Assembly: GCA_016840965.1 (NCBI GenBank) | Contig: JAEORI010000233.1 | Span: 1 to 24,001 of the forward strand | DNA: 24,001 bases | Source: Candidatus Thorarchaeota archaeon | GTDB lineage: Archaea > Asgardarchaeota > Thorarchaeia > Thorarchaeales > Thorarchaeaceae | Direction of reading: 5' to 3' | Shown: piece after piece, positions 1 to 8,511 of the stretch | Numbering within the stretch: position 1 is the stretch's first letter | Layout: every line of letters begins with the position of its first letter | The notes under the pieces: model-generated | Seen by the model: the letters and a program-made list of their open reading frames with translations, nothing else | The model's database searches: none | What the model was told of the DNA's origin: nothing | Translations under genes and position numbers: made by a program

Positions 1-63
1 TCCGAAATGCTCTGTGAAATTCTATGAATACTCCAACTATTATCTCAGTGAGAGGATACTGAC

Positions 64-3000
64 ATGAGTCCACTACCAAAACGATATGACCCACAGGCAT
101 TGGAAAAAGAAGTACTTGATTTCTGGGGAAAAAAAGAAATCTACAAGAAAACAGTAGAGCTCAGAAACTCAGGACCTAGATGGAATTTCCTCGAAGGACC
201 GCCCACAACAAATGGCTTCATGCATGTTGGACATGCCCGAGGGCGTGCTATGAAGGATGCACAGCTGCGTTACATGACAATGAGAGGATTCAACGTCTGG
301 AGGCGAGGCGGTTGGGATATGCAAGGGCTTCCTGTTGAGCTCGAAGTTGAAAGAAATGAGGGTATAGATCAGAAAGGGCTCATAGAATCAAACCTTGGTA
401 TGGATGTCTTTGTACAGAAATGCAAGGAGCTAGTAGATTATTATCTCGAAGGATGGGTGAATGATTCCGTAAGACTTGGCCTATGGTTGGACTATCCCTC
501 TGCATACCAGACCCGAAGGGACGATTACATTGAACATGTCTGGTATTTCCTAAAAATGGCTAATGAAAGAGGTCTTCTTGGTCGGGGGTATCGAGTTAAT
601 CCAATGTGCCCAAGATGTGTTACTGCATTATCTGGACATGAAGTATCCCAAGGATATCAGACAAAAGAGGACCCATCAATATATGTGAAATTCAAACTTG
701 TTGGAAAAGAAAACGAGTATCTTGTCATATGGACCACTACACCATTCACTCTGATTTCAAATGAGATGGTATCAGTCCATCCAAAGATGAAGTATGTCAA
801 GGTCGATGTTGGTGGTGAACTGTGGTGGCTAGTTGAAGACCTTGTAGAAGAGGTAATGCGAAAAGCAGGTGTTAGTTCCTACAAGGTAGTTGAGTCGGTT
901 CTAGGAAAGAAGATGCTAGGATGGAAATATGAGCATCCGTTTAAGGAGGAGGTACCATTTCACCAAGAACATGATGAGGAGTACATGCATGCTGTCGTTA
1001 CAGGTACTCATGTCACAGTTGAAGATGGAACGGGTCTTGTTCACACAGCGCCTGGATTTGGACCAGATGACTTTAATGTAGGACGCGAGTTCAATGTGCC
1101 AGTATTAGCTCCTGTCACTCCTTCTGGGAAGTTCACAGAAGAGGTTCCAATGTTCAAGGGAAGAATGGTTTTTGACACAAATCCCGAAGTTCCGAGAATG
1201 CTGGAGAACAAAGGATTACTTGTCCATGAAGAAGCAATTTCACACGAATATCCTCATTGTTGGAGGTGTGATACACCACTAGTTTACTTGGCAGATAATA
1301 CACAATGGTTCCTCAAAATGACAGGGGTCAGAGATAGCCTTGTGGAGGCAAACAAAGAGGTTGACTGGACTCCAGATTGGGCTGGAACGGGTAGATTTGG
1401 TGATTGGCTCGCAAATGCGGATGATTGGTGCATATCCCGATCAAGGGTATGGGGGTCTCCTCTTCCTGTATGGGTGTGCGATGATTGTCAAACTGAAGTT
1501 GTTGTCGGTTCAAGGAAGGAGCTGAAAGAACGTGCACTCAAATTCCCTGACAACTTTGAGATGCATAGACCTTGGGTGGATGAGGTTGTTCTCAAATGTG
1601 AAAAATGTGGAGGAGAGATGCATCGAGAGGAGTTTGTGACAGATTGTTGGCTTGACTCGGGATTAGCTCATACAGCAAGTGTTGATTATCTTAAGAATCC
1701 CAAGACACTCAAGGAGCTCTATCCATATGATTTCATAACTGAAGCTGTCGATCAGTCGCGGGGATGGTTTTACAGCCTTCTATACACTGCAGTTGTAATG
1801 CATGGCAATGCACCATTCAAAGCGTGTGTTAGCCAGGAGCATGTTCTAGATGCAGAAGGAGGAAAAATGAGCAAGTCTAGAGGTAACGTTGTTTGGGCAA
1901 AGGATGCACTTGCAGACATAGGGGCAGACCCATTCCGAGTGTTTGTTCTGACACGTTCAGCCTCTTGGTCAAGAATGAATTACGATCCAAAGGAAATAGA
2001 ACTAACACGGAAAAAACTCGATGTTCTTTGGAATGTGGTCCTATTCGCTGAAACCTATATGGATCTAGACAAATTCCAGTATGATGAGAGTAGAATGAGA
2101 AAGGCACTCTCAAAAGCGGATCTCGAAGATAGATGGTTGATTTCACGTGTTCAGACAGTTGTAAAAGATTACAGGGTCAACATGGACAAATATCTGTGGC
2201 ATCATGCAGGGCGTGTCCTCTTAGATTTCATATCAGAGGATCTTAGTAGGATATATCTACCACTTGTGAAGAAACGGGTCTGGCTAGACAGCGATGATCC
2301 CAAGAAGATAATGGCCTACGATGTAATGTACTATACACTTCAGACATTTCTAAGATGCTTTAATGCATACACTCCATTTTTGGCAGAAAAGTTGCATACT
2401 GATTTCCTCATGAGCTTTGCAAATGGATTGCCTGAGTCAATAAACATGACCGAAGTACCTGAACCAGATGATAGTCTTCGAAATAATGAGATGGAATCCA
2501 CCTTTGAGATACTCCAAGAGCTTAGAAGTGCATCAAGTCATGCTCGAAACAAAAAAGGTGTCAAACTAAGACATCCGGTTGCAAAGGTGACCTTAATAGC
2601 TGATAGCAAAGAAACTGCAAAGAGAGCTGATAATCTTTCGGCGCTTCTGCGAGACGATCTCAATACTAGAGACTTTGAAGTTTTGCTAACTGATGTAATG
2701 GCAGACTTCACGACACTGACTGTGAAACCAAACTACAAGACATTAGGACCAAAGTACAAGGACATGATGAAACAGCTGGTGACAACACTCCAGAATGTCG
2801 ATGCTGTCAAATTGAAAGACGATCTTGAGAAAGGACATGCAACAGTCACGGTTGCAGGAAAGAAACTGAAGCTTGATGCTGGAGATGTAGAGTTTGAGGA
2901 GAGTCTTCCAGATTACCTGAGTTACTCAGACTCAAAGATGGGCAAAGTCTACGTTGATGTTACACGCACAAGAGAGCTAGAAGCGGAGGGTCTCGTGAGA

Positions 3001-3261
3001 GATGTGATACGACGAGTTCAAGTAATGAGAAAGGAACTTGATTTGAAAGTTGAACAATCAATAGATGTTCTCCTCATGTTTTCAGACGATGAATCAGTAG
3101 AGCTTTCAAAGATGTTTGAGGCACATCTAGCAAATGAAGTGCGAGCTAGTCTGCTAGAGATGAAAGGACCCAGTGCGAAACCAAAATGGAAAGATTTCTC
3201 CTATGTCAAAGAGTGGGAGATAGACGACCTCAAGTTGAAGGTAGGAATGAATCCAAAGTAG
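64..3261 (+). CDS. ileS: Isoleucyl-tRNA synthetase (class Ia)
   Basis: Charges tRNA-Ile with isoleucine in the cytoplasm. The 1065-residue length fits the IleRS family. Seen in the sequence: the HIGH-type motif HVGH at residues 54-57 after GPPTTNGF, GGWDMQGLPVE at about 82-92, the CP1 editing domain with WTTTPFTLISN (from residue 223) and HTAPGFGPDDF, then the WCISRSRVWGSPLP signature, the KMSKS loop at 601-605, and a helical anticodon-binding C-terminal half. CxxC pairs (for example MCPRC near 181 and HCWRC near 399) suggest zinc binding. The DWCISR and editing motifs favour IleRS over ValRS or LeuRS. ATG 64 is preceded by GAGAGGA about 8 nt upstream. The gene converges with the M20 peptidase, with only 4 bp between the stops. 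No frameshift is visible. Confidence 0.96.
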   Translation: MSPLPKRYDPQALEKEVLDFWGKKEIYKKTVELRNSGPRWNFLEGPPTTNGFMHVGHARGRAMKDAQLRYMTMRGFNVWRRGGWDMQGLPVELEVERNEGIDQKGLIESNLGMDVFVQKCKELVDYYLEGWVNDSVRLGLWLDYPSAYQTRRDDYIEHVWYFLKMANERGLLGRGYRVNPMCPRCVTALSGHEVSQGYQTKEDPSIYVKFKLVGKENEYLVIWTTTPFTLISNEMVSVHPKMKYVKVDVGGELWWLVEDLVEEVMRKAGVSSYKVVESVLGKKMLGWKYEHPFKEEVPFHQEHDEEYMHAVVTGTHVTVEDGTGLVHTAPGFGPDDFNVGREFNVPVLAPVTPSGKFTEEVPMFKGRMVFDTNPEVPRMLENKGLLVHEEAISHEYPHCWRCDTPLVYLADNTQWFLKMTGVRDSLVEANKEVDWTPDWAGTGRFGDWLANADDWCISRSRVWGSPLPVWVCDDCQTEVVVGSRKELKERALKFPDNFEMHRPWVDEVVLKCEKCGGEMHREEFVTDCWLDSGLAHTASVDYLKNPKTLKELYPYDFITEAVDQSRGWFYSLLYTAVVMHGNAPFKACVSQEHVLDAEGGKMSKSRGNVVWAKDALADIGADPFRVFVLTRSASWSRMNYDPKEIELTRKKLDVLWNVVLFAETYMDLDKFQYDESRMRKALSKADLEDRWLISRVQTVVKDYRVNMDKYLWHHAGRVLLDFISEDLSRIYLPLVKKRVWLDSDDPKKIMAYDVMYYTLQTFLRCFNAYTPFLAEKLHTDFLMSFANGLPESINMTEVPEPDDSLRNNEMESTFEILQELRSASSHARNKKGVKLRHPVAKVTLIADSKETAKRADNLSALLRDDLNTRDFEVLLTDVMADFTTLTVKPNYKTLGPKYKDMMKQLVTTLQNVDAVKLKDDLEKGHATVTVAGKKLKLDAGDVEFEESLPDYLSYSDSKMGKVYVDVTRTRELEAEGLVRDVIRRVQVMRKELDLKVEQSIDVLLMFSDDESVELSKMFEAHLANEVRASLLEMKGPSAKPKWKDFSYVKEWEIDDLKLKVGMNPK

Positions 3262-3265
3262 CAGA

Positions 3266-4594
3266 TTATATTGGACTCTTCTCACGGGTTAGAATCTCAA
3301 TTATTGTGTGGAAAACATTTGCATTCTCCTTCAGAGACTCAATGGACACCCATTCATTTGCTCCATGTACATTGTCACCTTTCGGACCAAAGTCAAACAA
3401 ATCAGCCCCCTCACCGGCAAAATAACGTGAGTCAGAACCTCCAAAGCCTTCGGTGATCCTGTAGGATATACTTTCTTTCTCGAGTGCCCATCTAGCGGCC
3501 TTGATTAGTCTTGAGTTAGGATCACAATCGACATAGCCAACTCCAGAGTGCACATTTAATGAGAAAAGTTCTACTCTTCCCTTTAGCATCTCTTCGAAAG
3601 CTGCTTTGACTACTTCACCATCATTTGTCATTGATCTAATGTCAACATAGAGAGTCCAGAGATCCTTATCTTTTGACAGAATATTGGGACAGATATTGGT
3701 ACCTTTGTCCGAAGGTCTAGTTGGAAAAGCAGTCAATGAGAGAGGAAGTAATGCTCTCATCAAATCTGTTAATGCAGCATCGTAAGATGACTCAGTACCT
3801 GATGTTTCAGGATGAATAACATCCATCTCAATCCAATCAGGAACTACATTACCTTTCAGAAATGCCCCACGGACTGTCTGTACTACTGCACGAGGGTTGA
3901 GATCGAGATACTTGGATGCTGCAATCATTGCATGTCTATCAACACCAAATCTGAGATAGGCGCTGTGCCTAGTATTTGTCCCATAGGTTTCTGTTTCTAC
4001 TCTAACAGTTTCTTTTCTACCTTTGATCTTCTCTATTCTTTCTTTCACTTTGATGAATGTGGGAAGTATATTCCGTCTTCGATGAATAATGTCTTGACCA
4101 TTACCATCTGCTATAACGACAAAATCAGGAAAGAGCCCATGTTTAACCAGGTAGTCCTTTAGTACGCCAGCCCCCTGTCTTCCTCCAAGTTCTTCATCAC
4201 CCGAGGCAGCAATCATGATAGTACATGGAAAATCTGATTCAACAAGTTTCTCAGCAAGCAAAAGGAGTGAAACAATGTTACCCTTGTCATCACAAGTACC
4301 TCTCCCATATGCTTTGTCACCATCAATCTTCAACTTCAATGGATCGGAGTTCCATCCCTCACCAAATGGAACAACATCAAAATGAGCTAAGAAAAGAATC
4401 TTGAATTTGCCATGGCCACGTCTTGCGAAAGCTGTCGTGTAGCCTTCTGACTCAATAATTTCTGTTACGAAATCAAAACCACTAAGAATGTTATTGATGA
4501 ATTCAGGGCAATTTCGAGGTGCTTTCATGTCACCGTTATTTCGAGTATCAAAGGCAACCAGAGTTTTTAGAAGTTCGACAGGGTCAAGAGGCAT
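3266..4594 (-). CDS. M20-family metallopeptidase (ArgE/DapE/ACY1-like)
   Basis: Zinc-dependent amidohydrolase or dipeptidase of the ArgE/DapE/carboxypeptidase G2 family, 442 residues from ATG 4594; a TTG 9 bases earlier is a weaker start. Seen: first metal ligands in LAHFDVVPFGEGW (His71, Asp73), bridging Asp102 in GRGTCDDKGN, catalytic and metal Glu134-Glu135 in ASGDEELGG, a further Asp in VIADGNG, and a C-terminal HGANEWVS that supplies the last histidine. A central lid or dimerisation domain of the usual size lies between. The substrate cannot be read from sequence: acetylornithine, succinyl-diaminopimelate or a dipeptide are all possible. The gene lies downstream of the EF-2-like gene on the same strand, separated by about 117 bp that includes a T-rich terminator, so it probably has its own promoter. 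Confidence 0.9.
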   Translation of the reverse strand: MPLDPVELLKTLVAFDTRNNGDMKAPRNCPEFINNILSGFDFVTEIIESEGYTTAFARRGHGKFKILFLAHFDVVPFGEGWNSDPLKLKIDGDKAYGRGTCDDKGNIVSLLLLAEKLVESDFPCTIMIAASGDEELGGRQGAGVLKDYLVKHGLFPDFVVIADGNGQDIIHRRRNILPTFIKVKERIEKIKGRKETVRVETETYGTNTRHSAYLRFGVDRHAMIAASKYLDLNPRAVVQTVRGAFLKGNVVPDWIEMDVIHPETSGTESSYDAALTDLMRALLPLSLTAFPTRPSDKGTNICPNILSKDKDLWTLYVDIRSMTNDGEVVKAAFEEMLKGRVELFSLNVHSGVGYVDCDPNSRLIKAARWALEKESISYRITEGFGGSDSRYFAGEGADLFDFGPKGDNVHGANEWVSIESLKENANVFHTIIEILTREKSPI

Positions 4595-4649
4595 CTCAAT
4601 CAATCAGAAATCAAAATAAGCTGTTCAAAAGTTTATCTTCTAAGGTCAT

Positions 4650-4666
4650 TGACAAAATAAAAAAGC
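4650..4666 (-). terminator. T-rich transcription terminator after the EF-2-like gene
   Basis: On the minus strand a run of six T, an A and four more T lies about 45-60 nt after the stop of the EF-2-like gene and before the M20 peptidase start. Archaeal RNA polymerase terminates at oligo-T tracts, so this is a plausible end for the EF-2-like transcript. There is no strong hairpin. It might also contribute to the A/T-rich promoter region of the M20 gene. Confidence 0.5.
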
Positions 4667-4711
4667 TAAAACAAGGGACAACCACTAGATTGCCCCCTGT
4701 AATTTTAATCC

Positions 4712-6928
4712 TTACGAGGTTCGTTTGTAGATCCATCTGTTCCAAGAGCTGAGGCTTGGCATTTCTTGAGGCATGCCTTTTCGCTCTCTAATCTCAAGGA
4801 TGATTTCTTCCTGCATGTTGCCAGGTAGAGGTTCAAATCCTCTAAACTCGTAACCGAAGAAACTACGACCTGCTGTTGCGCTTCTGAACTCATCTGCTAT
4901 GCCGATTGTTTCAGCTGTAGGGAGTGTGCCTTTCACAGTGACGGTGTCTTCTTCGCCTTCAATCGTCACAATCTGACCACGATGCCCGGTCAAGACTTTG
5001 ATAACCTGGCCCTGTGTATCGGTCGGTGTCTTGATATCGGTATTGAGGACTGGTTCGAAGAGTCCAGGTCTGCCTGTCAAAAAGCCCATATTTAGGCCAG
5101 CACTTACCATTGTAGCAACTTCATTGTAACCAGTATGAGCAGGGTCTGTGTGAACAGTTGCATCAGTAAGAACTACCTTGACACCCATTACAGGCTCTTT
5201 TGCAATTGGACCACCATCAATGAACTCTCGGAAAGTTGTCTGAAGATATGAGAAGATGCGTTCGAACCTCTGGACACCACTCATTGCATCAACTAGCATT
5301 GAGGACTCATAGATATCTAGGATTTTTCGAGCCTCTTTAGCATCCCAACCTGCTTCGTCTCGAAGAATAGCAGCACGCTCTCTGTCAGGCATTTCAGCTG
5401 TGATTCGTCTCTTCCTGATGAGATCAACTGTCTTCGCATCAAGTGGTTCAAGGTACATCCGAATCCTGTTGTGCCCATTAGGAGATTTGGTATGAAACTC
5501 GTCGCCACGCGCAGTCATCTTTTCTCGGTAAACAATGATAGGTTCTGAAACCTTGATTTTGACCTGCTCGTTAATTCTCTTTGTCAGAATCTCAATCTGG
5601 AGTGGGTCAATACCATCCAGACGATACTCACCAGATTCTTTGTCATGAATGAACCTTGCAGTTGGGTCCGCCATAATCCATTTTGAAACCACTTCACCGA
5701 GTTTAGCAATCTCTTGAGGGTCGATTGGTTTGATACTTCTACTTACAACAGGCTCACTGACATATTCGATGGCTTCAAAGCCCTTCAGACCTGAGCCGGG
5801 TTCGACAAATGTTTCACCACTTGGACACATGAAACCAAATACAGAAAAGAGGTTACCAGCAGGAACTTCATCCATATCAAGAATATCAGTGATCTCCTGG
5901 ACTCCTAGTCGCTTGACCTTAGCATTCTGCCTCATATTGACTAGTTGAATCTCTTGCCCCGCATTGATTGTTCCAGAGAATACTCTACCAATCAGCGTGG
6001 GTCTCTTGCTCTTAGGGTCGATGAAAATCTTTGTTATCATTCCAATGAGAGGACCCTTCGGATCACAATTCAAGAGAGCTTTCCCCTCGTTACTTTCAAG
6101 ATCACCTGACCAAATCCTGGGTATCTTGTACTTCTGAGCGTCTTTAGGATTTGGAAGATGTTTCACAATCATCTCAAGGAGAGCATCATCTAGTGGGAGG
6201 TTATCACGAAGCCATCTATCATCACCCTCATTGTATTTCTCAAAGACAACAATAGGCTTGATGTTCTTCTTCTCAAGGGTCTTCATTGTAAATGCCCAGC
6301 CAGTCTTGGCACTACCAATCGCTACACTCCCCTCTTGGAAACTGACTCTCCAGTCTAGTGCATATTCCTTTGGAGCAACTTTCTTGATGAGCTCATTGAC
6401 CTTTGCGATGATGATGTCAATACGTTCGTAGACTTTCGCTGGTGGGAGCTTCAACTCGTTGATGAGCCGATCCACCTTGTTGATGAATAGGACTGGTTTG
6501 CACGCCTCACCACCCACGGCCAGACGAATGTTGGTTTCGGTCTGAGTCATAACACCCTCGAGAGCATCGACTAGAATGACTGCACCGTCGCTAGCACGAA
6601 GGGCTCGGGAAACCTCACCTGTGAATGACAGGTGACCGGGAGTGTCTGACAGCTGAACGAGATATTCCTCACCTTCGACCTCAAAGTTAAGCAGCACAAC
6701 TGAGGTGAAAATAGTGATACCACGCTCCTGCTCTTCTTCGTCACTGTCTGTCATCAATGCTTGCCCTGTCGCTGCATCAGACATCAAGCCGGCGCGTCGC
6801 ATGAGATAGTCAGTTGTGGTTGTCTTACCATGGTCGATATGTGCGGATATTGAAATTATTCGTTTGTGTTCAAAGTCATCCGAAAGGATGAGCCTTTTGA
6901 TTTGGTCTGGCTCTTTGATCTTAACCAT
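4712..6928 (-). CDS. aEF-2-like translation elongation GTPase with diverged diphthamide loop
   Basis: Translocation GTPase of the EF-2/EF-G family, 738 residues. Seen: G1 AHIDHGKT (29-36), G2 RGITI (69-73), G3 DTPGH (95-99), G4 NKVD (150-153) and a GSAKTGWAF G5, followed by domains II-V through to the C-terminal REIRERKG-type end. ATG 6928 is chosen because AAGGAG lies 8 nt upstream and the next residues, MVKIKEPDQIKRL, match where EF-2 proteins begin; a TTG 69 bases upstream would add a non-homologous tail. The tip of domain IV (residues 592-603) reads VHTDPAHTGYNE, where EF-2 usually has LHADAIHRGGGQ or LHEDAIHRGPAQ. His598 at the diphthamide position is present, but the following RGGGQ is lost. 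Switch II has DTPGHLSF rather than DTPGHVDF. This fits the second EF-2 paralogue described in Asgard and Korarchaeota lineages lacking diphthamide genes. Whether a canonical EF-2 exists elsewhere cannot be seen. Confidence 0.9.
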   Translation of the reverse strand: MVKIKEPDQIKRLILSDDFEHKRIISISAHIDHGKTTTTDYLMRRAGLMSDAATGQALMTDSDEEEQERGITIFTSVVLLNFEVEGEEYLVQLSDTPGHLSFTGEVSRALRASDGAVILVDALEGVMTQTETNIRLAVGGEACKPVLFINKVDRLINELKLPPAKVYERIDIIIAKVNELIKKVAPKEYALDWRVSFQEGSVAIGSAKTGWAFTMKTLEKKNIKPIVVFEKYNEGDDRWLRDNLPLDDALLEMIVKHLPNPKDAQKYKIPRIWSGDLESNEGKALLNCDPKGPLIGMITKIFIDPKSKRPTLIGRVFSGTINAGQEIQLVNMRQNAKVKRLGVQEITDILDMDEVPAGNLFSVFGFMCPSGETFVEPGSGLKGFEAIEYVSEPVVSRSIKPIDPQEIAKLGEVVSKWIMADPTARFIHDKESGEYRLDGIDPLQIEILTKRINEQVKIKVSEPIIVYREKMTARGDEFHTKSPNGHNRIRMYLEPLDAKTVDLIRKRRITAEMPDRERAAILRDEAGWDAKEARKILDIYESSMLVDAMSGVQRFERIFSYLQTTFREFIDGGPIAKEPVMGVKVVLTDATVHTDPAHTGYNEVATMVSAGLNMGFLTGRPGLFEPVLNTDIKTPTDTQGQVIKVLTGHRGQIVTIEGEEDTVTVKGTLPTAETIGIADEFRSATAGRSFFGYEFRGFEPLPGNMQEEIILEIRERKGMPQEMPSLSSWNRWIYKRTS

Positions 6929-7005
6929 CAGGAGGTCTCCTTGTAATGTAATTTTTTTTGTGTCCTCTCGTGATAGTATACGATAGCATGTTCCCAACTG
7001 TCCAT
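6928..7005 (-). other. Possible 25-codon upstream ORF in the EF-2-like leader
   Basis: An ATG at 7005 opens 25 codons (peptide beginning MDSWEHAIVYYHER) whose TGA shares its A with the ATG of the EF-2-like gene (TGATG). The AAGGAG that serves the main gene lies inside the last codons. No Shine-Dalgarno precedes this ATG. The layout would allow termination-reinitiation coupling, but an ORF this short can arise by chance. Confidence 0.3.
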
Positions 7006-7018
7006 TATCACACGAGAG
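6964..7018 (-). promoter_or_regulatory. Inverted repeat in the leader of the EF-2-like gene
   Basis: CTCTCGTGATA at 6964-6974 and TATCACACGAGAG at 7006-7018 are reverse complements except for a 2-nt insertion, giving an 11-bp stem with a loop of about 31 nt. Smaller stems lie further upstream: CACCAG/CTGGTG at about 7032-7051 and CGCG-ACCT-CGCG at about 7057-7068. A TATA-like ACTTTTAATC near 7078-7087 on the minus strand would give a leader of roughly 125 nt containing all of these. A role in regulating translation is inferred. Confidence 0.45.
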
Positions 7019-7125
7019 AACTCGTCGGGGTCACCAGCAAACTCACTGGTGGATAGCGCGACCTCGCGTGTGGATGATTAAAAGTATTTCTACAGGGGAA
7101 TTACTGATAGAAGATGAAGCTTGAC

Positions 7126-7134
7126 AAAATATTT
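7126..7134 (+). promoter_or_regulatory. TATA-like box for the membrane winged-helix gene
   Basis: AAAATATTT is centred about 28 nt before ATG 7159, and no Shine-Dalgarno precedes that ATG. The spacing is what is expected if transcription starts at or just before the start codon (leaderless mRNA). Confidence 0.4.
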
Positions 7135-7158
7135 CTGTCCTGAAAACTCAATTATCCT

Positions 7159-7596
7159 ATGGCATATATGTATAGTACAGGTAGAGAGGTTCTCTCATTC
7201 ACTGGAATCTGTTTGGGATTCATGCTTTTATTTATGGGGCTCATAATGTATACTCTAATTGGCCCTGTGGCAACGAGTTTGTTTCAGAATATATTCCTAG
7301 CAATGGTCTTAATTGGACTTGGTTTTTTGGCATTAGGGCTTGGACTTCTTCCTGATGCAAGAAACCGAGCTAAACTTAGAAAGAGAATCTTAGAGATTGC
7401 AGCTGTCGAGAAGGAGGTCACTATTTCGGATCTGCATGTCCGTACGGGGATTGATCCTGAAACTGTGAGGGGAATCTTAGCTCAATGTCTGATGAATGGC
7501 ATTCTTTTTGGATATATCGAGGGCGATCTCTTCGTTCGTGATACTTCGGGTCGACCTTTCTATTCCAGAGGCGCAGCTGGACTATATGGCGGCTAG
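7159..7596 (+). CDS. Two-helix membrane protein with C-terminal winged-helix domain
   Basis: A 145-residue protein with two strongly hydrophobic segments, about 12-37 and 44-64, separated by a short polar turn. A soluble domain follows at about 70-128, whose pattern (KLRKRILEIAAVEKEVTISDLHVRTGIDPETVRGILAQCLMNG...) is that of a winged helix-turn-helix: helix, short beta, helix, recognition helix, wing. The tail is rich in Gly and Tyr. Both termini of the membrane unit should face the same side, most simply with the winged helix in the cytoplasm. The fold pattern is seen; the function (membrane-tethered regulator or protein-interaction wHTH) is not known. The gene diverges from the EF-2-like gene across about 230 bp and ends 9 bp from the convergent methyltransferase. 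Confidence 0.75.
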   Translation: MAYMYSTGREVLSFTGICLGFMLLFMGLIMYTLIGPVATSLFQNIFLAMVLIGLGFLALGLGLLPDARNRAKLRKRILEIAAVEKEVTISDLHVRTGIDPETVRGILAQCLMNGILFGYIEGDLFVRDTSGRPFYSRGAAGLYGG

Positions 7597-7605
7597 ATAA
7601 GAAAC

Positions 7606-8385
7606 CTAACGATGAGCGATGACCACCATACGCTCAGAATTTGATGCATAGGGAACTCGAGGCAGTATGTGCTGGCCATAGAACTCTACTTTAGTAAATC
7701 CAATTTCTTTTAGCATCTCCCGAATCTCAAGAGCAGTGTACATCCGGATGTCGTTATTTGACAAAGCATCTTGGTCCATTAGCACAATCCGATCTTCTTC
7801 AGTATCAATGAACATAGCAGGTCTCCCAATAAGAACTCCAGCAGGCGCATCCAGCACATGTGGCTCGTTCAGTAGGAATCCACCGTCAAGCTGAGTCCAT
7901 GTCTTTTGGAATTTGGGGAGATTGTAGGGATTCATTAAATCTAGAAGCAGACATCCACCTTCTTTCAGTGAGTGATATGCACCCAAGAGCACTCGTCTAT
8001 TTTCCTCATGATTGAAGAATCCAAAACTATGACTTAACATCACTGCAGCCTTAAACTGGGACTCAAAGGACATATCCCGCATATCACCAGCATAGAAGTT
8101 TGCTTCGACCTTTTCATCCTTGGCTCTTTTCTTTGCTACTTCAATCAAAGACTGCGCTATGTCGAAAGCTGTGACTTTGAGACCTCGCTTAGCAAGTTCA
8201 ATAGAATGGCCTCCTGCGCCGCAGGCGATGTCAAGAATCTCATTTCCTTTCTTAAGATTCAAGACTTCAATGATGAAAGATACAACGAGCTTATCATATT
8301 GCTCAATCCCTTGAATCGCCTGACGATGTCGTACCCGGAAAATCCCAGCCCAGAATTCGTCCCAACCAAGCTCGACCTTCTCCAT
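7606..8385 (-). CDS. Class I SAM-dependent methyltransferase
   Basis: A 259-residue Rossmann-fold methyltransferase using S-adenosylmethionine. Seen: motif I LDIACGAGGH (51-60), the acidic residue ending strand 2 in VTAFDIA (Asp75), GDMRDM (100-105) at the adenine-binding position, and the post-motif region with LLLDLMNPYN. The C-terminal half ends in a substrate-side beta region (FTKVEFYGQH), as in UbiE/Methyltransf_25-type small-molecule enzymes. The substrate is unknown. ATG 8385 is preceded by a weak GGAAGTG. It diverges from the nitroreductase gene over 126 bp. The gene converges with the membrane winged-helix gene; neither neighbour suggests a pathway. Confidence 0.88.
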   Translation of the reverse strand: MEKVELGWDEFWAGIFRVRHRQAIQGIEQYDKLVVSFIIEVLNLKKGNEILDIACGAGGHSIELAKRGLKVTAFDIAQSLIEVAKKRAKDEKVEANFYAGDMRDMSFESQFKAAVMLSHSFGFFNHEENRRVLLGAYHSLKEGGCLLLDLMNPYNLPKFQKTWTQLDGGFLLNEPHVLDAPAGVLIGRPAMFIDTEEDRIVLMDQDALSNNDIRMYTALEIREMLKEIGFTKVEFYGQHILPRVPYASNSERMVVIAHR

Positions 8386-8482
8386 TGATCACACTTCCAT
8401 TCGATGCCGTAGATTGCTTGAATATGAAGATTGTCATAAAGTTCAGAATTGGACATATTATCCAAACACAACATAAGGCGGC

Positions 8483-8489
8483 TTTAAAT
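8483..8489 (+). promoter_or_regulatory. TATA-like box for the nitroreductase gene
   Basis: TTTAAAT is centred about 26 nt upstream of ATG 8512, with no Shine-Dalgarno before that ATG, so a leaderless transcript starting at or near 8512 is likely. If transcription starts slightly later, ATG 8521 or ATG 8533 would be used. Confidence 0.45.
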
Positions 8490-8511
8490 CTAAAAGAATT
8501 AGCGGCGTATT

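Noticed and set aside
3812..4162. 116-codon plus-strand frame inside the M20 peptidase gene
   Set aside because: Antisense shadow of a well-supported metallopeptidase; low-complexity composition and no ribosome-binding site.
6929..6997. Upstream extension of the EF-2-like protein to a TTG at 6997
   Set aside because: It adds 23 residues with no resemblance to EF-2 N-termini and bypasses the AAGGAG-ATG at 6928.
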